A stretch of DNA of 31,479 nucleotides from a virus: positions 1 to 31,479 of IMG/VR virus record IMGVR_UViG_3300024514_000017; one strand, given 5' to 3'. The first letter of the stretch is position 1. Each line of letters begins with the position of its first letter. Positions 1 to 9,000 of this stretch are shown here, one piece after another. The translations under genes and the position numbers were made by a program. Under the pieces are notes generated by a model that worked only from the letters and a program-made list of their open reading frames with translations, had not been told where the DNA came from and made no database searches.

Positions 1-3000
1 AATGCCTCGGGCAGTAGTATATGTAAAATCTCCGCCGCTGATTTCAGAGTCTAAATATTGCTGGTTTGGTCTAAAACTACCATCGCTGGTACTCTTACGG
101 AAGATAATAGTATCTCCGCTGTTTACATCTACGTATGCAGGAATGACTATAGGAGTATCAGTGCTTCCGTCTCCTACAAATGTCTGCATCTGTGCATCTG
201 GATTTGTAATTTCATCGGTTGCATTTAATGTTGCTAACTTTGCGGCAACATCAAGAGTTTTGTTAGCCACTTGTACTTGTTTGGCTGTTAGTAATGCTTC
301 TGCATCGTCTAGTTCGCCTTGGGCAATGGTCAAGTCTGAAATTAACTGTGTTTCCTGTGCTTGATTTTCTGCCAATGTAGTTTGTAAAGCAAAGTATAAA
401 GGATCGCTTGGGGAGGTAATTTCTAACTGTGCTTGTAAGTCAGCAATAACTGCCTGTGTATCAATAAGCTCTTGTGTTAGAGAATTAACTGTTATTTCTT
501 TAGCGTCTTTATCTGCTTGTAGAGCAATCTCTTCAGCAGTATAAACTTCTAATAATGCGGCTGCGGTATTATATGCAGTTTCGGCACTGGTGTAAACGTC
601 ATAATTAATGTCATCAATTCTTACACCATTAATATAAACGTTAATCTGTTCTCCATCTGCAGGAATATATGGCAGATTATAAGAACGTGTTGTACCATCT
701 GATACAACTAAAAAGTCTGTATAATCTTCATCGAAGTCGTCCCAGCCAGCAGTAAACCATGGAAGTCCGTCCCAACCAGAACTTATTTCAAATCCTAGCC
801 CTGTAATTTCAACGCCGCCGTAGTCAACTCCAGACATTAACTGTCCTAGGTCTTTACCAATCTGTCCTGTTATTGGACTATAGTAATATTGAATTCTATC
901 TGCGGCTGTAAGAAGTCTTATATCTTTAGTATAAGTTACAGTAATATTAGAACTGCCAACTTCTGCCGCAGTAGATAACTCTAATATACCAATATAACGT
1001 GTATATCCTAACGAAGTATCTTTCTTATTATAAACTGTAAAATCACTAGACAATAATTCTTCGTTAGATACTGTTACCGCAGTCTTGTTTGTTCTAATAT
1101 CAATAGGCCAGTTTAACTGGAACAATGTTCTAGATCCTGTACCATCGAATGTCTGCGACATTGTAATAGAACTTACTTGATACTCCGGAATAATTCTGTC
1201 AAATTTAACACCAATGGTGTTTGTTCTTGTAACGCCTTCTCCAAGAATTGCTGTAGCCTTGGCTGTTACTCCGCTTGCGCCAACTGATCCGCTAATAACT
1301 ATAGTAGGTGTAGTTAGGTAACCTTCTCCTTTAGTTTCTACTGCAATCTTTGTTACTGATCCTTGTGAAATATACGCTTTAGCAGTGGCTTTAGTTTTGC
1401 ACACACCAACTACTTCAACAGCAGGTGCGGCTTGGTATCCTGAGCCACCGTCAACAACAACAATTTCTGTAACACGATATCCAGCATGATCTAACCAATC
1501 ACTGTATGGTGCATTTAATATTGCAGATGAGTTATATGTAATTACAGAATTATTGACTTTTACATCAAACGGAAGAATTTTTCCTTCTTCAGTATCATAA
1601 CGTGCTGGAAGGTCAAAGTCTGTAGTTCCTGTATATGTATTATCAGTTGCTGTGTAATTGCTGATAAATTCTCTAACTTTAGTTCTGTAAGGTTTTACTT
1701 CATTAATGTATTCTTCGTAACTAGCAAGATTGTCATTTTTATAATTAACTTTTTGTTTTAATTCGCCAAGGTTGTGTTGACTCTTAACGAACGAAGTCTT
1801 AAATGCCCAATCAACAAATGTTTGTTCTGAGAATACGTAACGCAGACTTGCAAAGAATAACTTATTATACTCTACTTCTAAATCGTCTATTAATAAATTA
1901 TTTTTAATGACATCGAGAATAATTCTTAATTCTTCTTTTGGTTCGTCGTCGTATACATCGCCATCATAGGTAAAACTATCAAATCCAATATTACTATTTG
2001 TAAACTTGTACAAATTACTATTGAATTGGATTGTTCCGTTTTGACGACCTACTGTTGTGTAATTTAAAGAAATGTTATCTGTAACTAGTGTATTAATTCT
2101 TTCTAAAAGAATCCAACCACCAGATTTTTCATTTTTAATTTTTACTAAATCGCCTACAGCAATATCTATGAAACTCATTTCATATGAGAAGTCAACTAAA
2201 TGGTCAACTTTAGTAAATGCGCTGTAGCCATCGGCATACCAGTCGGCATAATCCCAATGCTTGGTTACATCATAAATTTGAGTTTTTGATCTGAACCAGT
2301 CGCCTTTGACACTATCCCAAATGTATAAACTCCATTTATTAGCCGCTGTTTCATCATTGTTGACTAAAATTGTAAATGGTCTAATATACAATGTAGTAGA
2401 ATCTAAATAATCTCGGCCAAAGTTATCAACTGTTACACCAGTAACTTCGCCAATAGTGTTAATCTTTGCTGTTAATTTTACGCCAGTGCCTGCACCATTA
2501 ACTATAATTTCTGGAGCAATTTTATATCCACGGCCTGGATTTGTAACTACAACACGTACAATCTTTCCTGCTTCTACTACCGGAACAGCAGTGGCTTGAA
2601 TAAATCCTGTAGAGCCAACAAAACGTATTTGACTTTGACTGTCGATTGCAATATCGTACTTTCCTGATAATTCAGTCGGAGGTTCTTCTTTAGAGTTTAA
2701 TGCTGTAAAATCAAAGTCGTCAATAATTGCACGTTGTATTAATACAGAGTTAACACGCTCTATAAATTGTTTTAGAGCTTCAAGTCTGTTAACAAACATA
2801 CCTTGACGAGGTTTGTTTAGAATACCGTATTTCAATTTAGCAGGCAATCTAGGATCTGGCACTTCTGCGCCGTTGATATCGTAACCGATTAAACTGTCAA
2901 ACCATTTCTGTTCAACATACTTGTTAAGTTTTTTATTAGTGTTTCCTTCTGCTAATAACTGATAATGTGCATGAATATTGTTTTCAGTATTATTCACTGT

Positions 3001-6000
3001 CCAGTAACGAACATTTAGTGCAACATCTTTGCCTGTGATTAATCCTTTGCAGTTCACTAATGCAAATTGATTTTTACCTAATAAAGTAGCATACTGAATG
3101 CCCTGACCTTTAGGATTGGATATTAAATTTGCAACATCGCTGGCAGACGTTTTTCTAAAGGTAACGTCAGGTACTGTAGTTTTATTTTTAACCCAGAAAT
3201 AATAAGTGTTGGTAAATGTTTTGCTTATAGTATCATATTTTTGTTTAATACTGTATGCAAGGTCGCCGTACTTAGATGTTCCGCTAATACCTAATGCTAG
3301 TCCAGTTTCAGTATCTGCTAACGAATCCCATTCGCTCGGTGTGTATTCAGATTCTACCCATTCGTAGATATCCACAGTGGAATCATTGTAGACATTATTC
3401 CAAGTGTTGGCTTTATATACAATAGATCCTTGTAGGGGATTAGCAAATTTAATAGTGCTGAGATCCCACCATAATTTACCAACATGAGGTGTTGTCCATC
3501 CCATTAGTAAATCTACTACTACAGATTCTACACCAACTGTATATATTGCTGGATCGTAGTATGTTTTGAATGTTAATTCTTGTTCAGCGATTCCTAAAAT
3601 CTTTCCTGTAATTGGATCGATAAAATCTAAGTTGGCAACTACGCTGTTTGTTCTTGTATTATATAAGAACAATGATTTAATCTTAGATAAGTTAACACTA
3701 GGTTCCGGTTCGCGGAACTTAGTCCAAGATTTAGTGCTTCCAGAAAACTCATGGAATGATCCGTTAATCGATGTTTGATCGTTAATATAAATTTTTCTTG
3801 CTACAACAAACGCATCGCCGTAGTTAATTCCAGAAACTGCTGTTGGTTCTAATTCGTCGCCGATTAAGAACTTGGCGTCGTATTTTTCATAAACACGAAC
3901 ACTGCCAGTAAATTCTTGTTCTTCGATAAATGTAGTTACATTTAAATCAAATGTTGTTTCGCCGGAGTCAATTATTGTTTCAATTGTTTGACTACCACCG
4001 TAACTATAAATTACTAATCTATCATTGTCTAGATTAAATCTTACTCTATATCCAAATTTTTCACTGTCTTGGTTTAGCGGACTTGTAATAAAATCATCAG
4101 CAACGTATGTTGAAGCATTTAATTTGAATAGTGCAACTGCTCCTTGATTAGATGCTACGCCTGAATACCCTGGTACACCAACAGCAACAAAAGTTGAATC
4201 TTTTGTAATTGCTACAGATGTGCCAAAATTACTACCTGTTTCTAAAACTTCTAGTGATGTAAAATCGCTAACATTGATTTCTTGTACTGTTGTAAAGGCT
4301 GTTCCTGCTAAACGAACAACTAAAACAGATTCGTCATTTTTAGATATTGCTACAATATTGCTCGAACTAATATCTATGTCAGTTATACTAATACCTGTTG
4401 GTAGAGTTAGTGTTGCTAGGAAAGTGTTTGTTGTTAAGTTATACGCAGACACGGCTGCTGGAACTGAAGATCCATTGCCTTTAGAAACAATGTATAATAC
4501 ATTTCCATTTACCTGTATCTTCTGTCCAAAATATTGGAACTGTGTTGGTGTAGCACTTTGAATTACTCTTGTAAATTCGTAACTGCCGTAGATATTTTTT
4601 GTGTACTGTGCCACATAACCAATATCCACTTCTGTAATGATTGGAGGATCTGTTGGTAGAGCACCTGGTTCAGATGTAATACCGTAACGCGGTGCGCCTA
4701 CAAATAAGTAAGATCCGTCGGCATTAAAGCATAAACTATCACCGAAACTTCCGTTAGTGTCGGTAAATGTTTCTGTCGATAATGGGAAAATAGAATCCTG
4801 GAACGCCCATCCAAATGTCGATGTAGGTCTGCTGTAGAACAAAACTGCATTTGTTGATGTTGCTGCCAATACTGTTTCTGTGTTATCAACCGCAATAACT
4901 TTTCCAAAATAATTTTCTTCACTAGTGATTTTTGTGCTAGTGTATGTTTTAGCAAACTTCCAGACACTCCAAGCATTGTTGACTCCGTCTGTCCATACTA
5001 TTTCATTATTTTTCTTAGCAGAAACAGGCAAGGAATTTAAATCGTTAATTGACGATAGTCGTTGTGGAGTAAATTTAAACAAATTAATGTTTAAAAATAA
5101 ATTAATTTCTGCAATTGCCGCAGTATCTAAATTAGCAGGCATGGTTATTTCAAACCAGTTTAAGCCTGTATCTAATACTTGTTTAATGCCTTCTAACGAA
5201 GCATTAGTATTATTAATTCCAATATAAGATCCAACTTCTATATCTACAGGTAGTTTAGTATTAAGAGTAATTCTTAAGTTAGTACCTTCTGATACACTCT
5301 TAACAGACTTAGCGAAATTAGTAAATCTATAAACATTCCAAGAACTGTTATCAAATCCTAACCAGAAATATGTACCTTCTACAAGATTTTTAATATTGTA
5401 GTTGGCGAATTCATCTTTAGAAGAAATAATGTAGTCAACGTCTTCATAGTTAACATAGCCCGCAGTTCTAATATATTCTTTCTGAGATGCTAGTACTGGG
5501 AACGGCTCGTGTGTATAGTCGTCAGGTTTTAAGTAAACTTGATCCTGAGTAATTCTATAAACAAAATCGTTCACTCCAAACGGAACTGCATTTACTAATT
5601 CAATTGGCTGTGGGTTAATTAAGAATTTTTCTTCATTAAGAATATATTCTACTTCCTCGTAGCCACCGCTGGCACCGTATTGTCCTAAGCGAATTGCCCA
5701 CTCTTCAAAGAATTCTAAACTATCTGTGTTTGCATAGTTTAGTGCGTCAAACAATTTAGATAAACTGTTTTGTGTACCCTTTTCTTGAATCATACCTTGA
5801 TAGAACTTGTACTGACTTACATCATCATTAATAATATTCTCAAGGTATTGGCGCTTTTGATAGCCGATTAAATGTTGAGCAAACTTTTGTTGGTCAACAT
5901 CAAAACTATCTGTATCTAAATCATAAAAATCTTCAAACTGTGTAGCACGATAATCCCAGTTAGGAATTAATTTACTTTGTGGTCTTCCATCTAGTCTGTA

Positions 6001-9000
6001 CCAATTATTGTCGTCAAACAATTCTGTACCTGGAACATTTGTTCTGGCACTATAATAAAATTCTTTGTATTTTACAGTTTCACCTAAGGCATAGTCTTTC
6101 CATGCTGTCCATTCTGAAACAACTGCACGGTCGTAGACAAACCCTGGAATACTAAAGTCGCCTGTCCAGTCGCTAATTTTATATCCAACTACTTTAATAC
6201 GTTCTTGTCTATAGCCCTGTACTTGATCGTAGATAATGTCATTAAAAATTGTAGTGTCATCTAAAATTAAAACGTGTTCTTTTTGTACAAGATTCAATGT
6301 AGCATGATATAAACCGTCTGCTGTATTTTTTGGTCGCAGACTAAAACTATTATTTTCACGAATGCTATTAGTAAAACTTGGTTCTAATTCTACGCCGTCT
6401 TGTTTGAATAGGCTATATTCATAGAAAGGATCGTAAATGCTGTCAACTACAGCATAATCTTGTCTGTAAATCAATTCTTCTGCGGCAGGACTTACAGTAA
6501 TAATCGAACCTTCGGCCCAGTTTTGTGTAGTCCAAAACGCAAACTCTTTGGCACTGGTTTGCCAGTCTGTGACTGTTTTTAAATTAGGATTAAAATATTC
6601 AAATGTGAAACCTGCATCTGTTAGATATTTTCCGTAACCTAATAAGAAATCAACGACTTCTTGTACTGTTCTTAATTCTGCGCCGTAGTGTAATGTGCTT
6701 ACAGATTTTTCAAAATTTCTTCTTATTACAATCTGACGTCCGCCAACAATTGGTAGATATGGCAGTTTAACAAAATACTTTGATTCAAATGCCGTAGTAC
6801 TTGTATGCGCTACAGTAACTCTAAAATAGTTTTGATCTGTCTTAACAATTTGACCTTTGCTGTAGAATTTATTTGAATTCCAGTCAATATAAGTTTCAGA
6901 GATTCCGCCCACATTGATTATCGGGTCCGATACTGTATCCAGAGCTTTTTTATACTTAAATTCTGGTATAGATTTATCGTAACCTTTAATAACAAAGCCG
7001 CTGGTTGTTTTTTCAATAATTACACCGCTATAGTTAATAGTAGTAACTGGTGTGCTAGAGTTTAAAATAATGTTATAGTTTTCCTGAGGAATGAATACAT
7101 TGCCTTCATTCAAAGGACTACGACTATCTAAAATTAATTTAAATTTTTCTTTAGTAGTAAAGCCGGCTAATTTGCTGGAAATTTTTACTTGTAAAGAAGT
7201 TAAGTCTGATTTAAAATTGTCAAGTATTGCAAACGATTTGCTAATACCATAGTCTGACAAATAGTTTACTAGTCCGCTGGTAAACACTCTTGTGCTGTCT
7301 TTAACAGTACTTGGGAATACCATATTTGTGGTATTAAATCTCAAGTTACCTGTAGGAAGTTTATAAACAATTTGTCCTGTTTGATCTCTGTACTGGCGAA
7401 TTCTATCAAATCCTAAAGCAAACATTTTTGCAGGACGTAATAGAGTAAGTGCAGTAATTAAAGAAAATGCGTAATGACTGCTACGTCTCCACGCTGTTTC
7501 AATAGGTGTTTGATCGCCAAAAGTGAATTCTTTTTCTGTAAAGACTGAAACAAAATCTGAAACTAGTCCAACAGTTAGTGGGTCAATTAATTCTCCTGAC
7601 GCATTAACAGGTACATATTTTAACAATTCAGGTCTAGCATATAAACTGTTTCGTGTTGGTAACTGACCCGGAGCTCTTACAAGGCCTTCTGCTAGGTCAT
7701 TCCATAGTAATAAATTATCTTTAGTATAAGGTGCTGGACCGTAGGTAGTCTCCCACCATTTTGGTTTAATACTGAATCCTAACATCTCCCATGGATGTGT
7801 GTGCGGACGATCTGTATCGTAGAAATATTTGTATATTCCTCTCCAGAAACCTGGCAACGGATTTCCTTGCGGGTCAGCAAATGACTTATAGTTATAAGTA
7901 AACGGCTCGTTTCTATCAAAGAAACTGTGTTTAGTATAATCGTCGTTGATTAAACTAGTCCAGTTTAAGAACTCTTGTCTTAGTGTAGAATTCAATTCGT
8001 CAACAGTAATATCGGCATTTCTAAAATATCCAGTCATTAATGTATCAAGATTAAACAATTCTGGATTGTAACGAATTTTAATATTATTATAGATACGTGT
8101 TTCTAATTCTAGTAATAACTCGTCTCTAAATTCATTTGGCTCATCTGGTTTTGAAAATGCAACAGTAATACTACCGTCGTGACCTTGTATAACTTTTGTA
8201 GGAGTAACATAAGTGTTATCGACAAAAATCTTTGGTTCAAACAATGGATACAATCCTAACTTAGTAGGAGTCGGTGGAACACAACAGCCCGCAGTTTGAT
8301 CGTATTGATAAATTTTTAATATATCGCCAGTTTGTATTGCAGATAATATTCTAACAAAACTTGTATTGACGAAAATGTAATCTCTGCCGTGCAGTAAAAG
8401 ATCATCGTTGACATATACCATTACTGCTTTAGAACTTGCTTCGTCTAAATTAAAATCGAATGTCAGTGGATAATCAGTGAAGGAATTATCAATAACTTCT
8501 TGTTCATAGACAAAATTAACTCCAAACGGAACCATGTCGCTTAGATAAAATGGAGACTCGACTGTTTTATCTTTGGTTACTTCTTTAAGCACCAAATCTA
8601 AATGTGTACGAGTTATACCATCGTAACCATATGTAGTTGCAGTTCTAATTAAATTACGTTTGAATTTAGAATATTCGTCTCTGGCATAACGCAAACTCTT
8701 AATAATGTTAACGTTTTTATTTGTAAAACTATACATGATTGGTGCTAAAGGTCCAGAATGCTGAACTATCTGTGTACCATATCCTGATATGTTTCCTAGG
8801 TCGCGCAGATTACTAATGCCTGGAATGTTACCTTCAAACTTAACAAAATTTTCTGAAATAGTTTTTAAATGATTAGAAATTTGACCTAAGGTCAAATCTT
8901 CTAAACTTAAATTTTGCGGGTTGCTTTCAAGATTACTTGGGAATTTATAATATCCGATGTTATCTAATTTAGTAGCAGAAGACATTGTTTCTATAACTAC

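Noticed and set aside
4220-4561. Plus-strand open frames opposite the giant gene (also 2-364, 3566-3778, 4925-5227, 9605-9799)
   Set aside because: They are antisense to a continuous, protein-like minus frame and show no family features.
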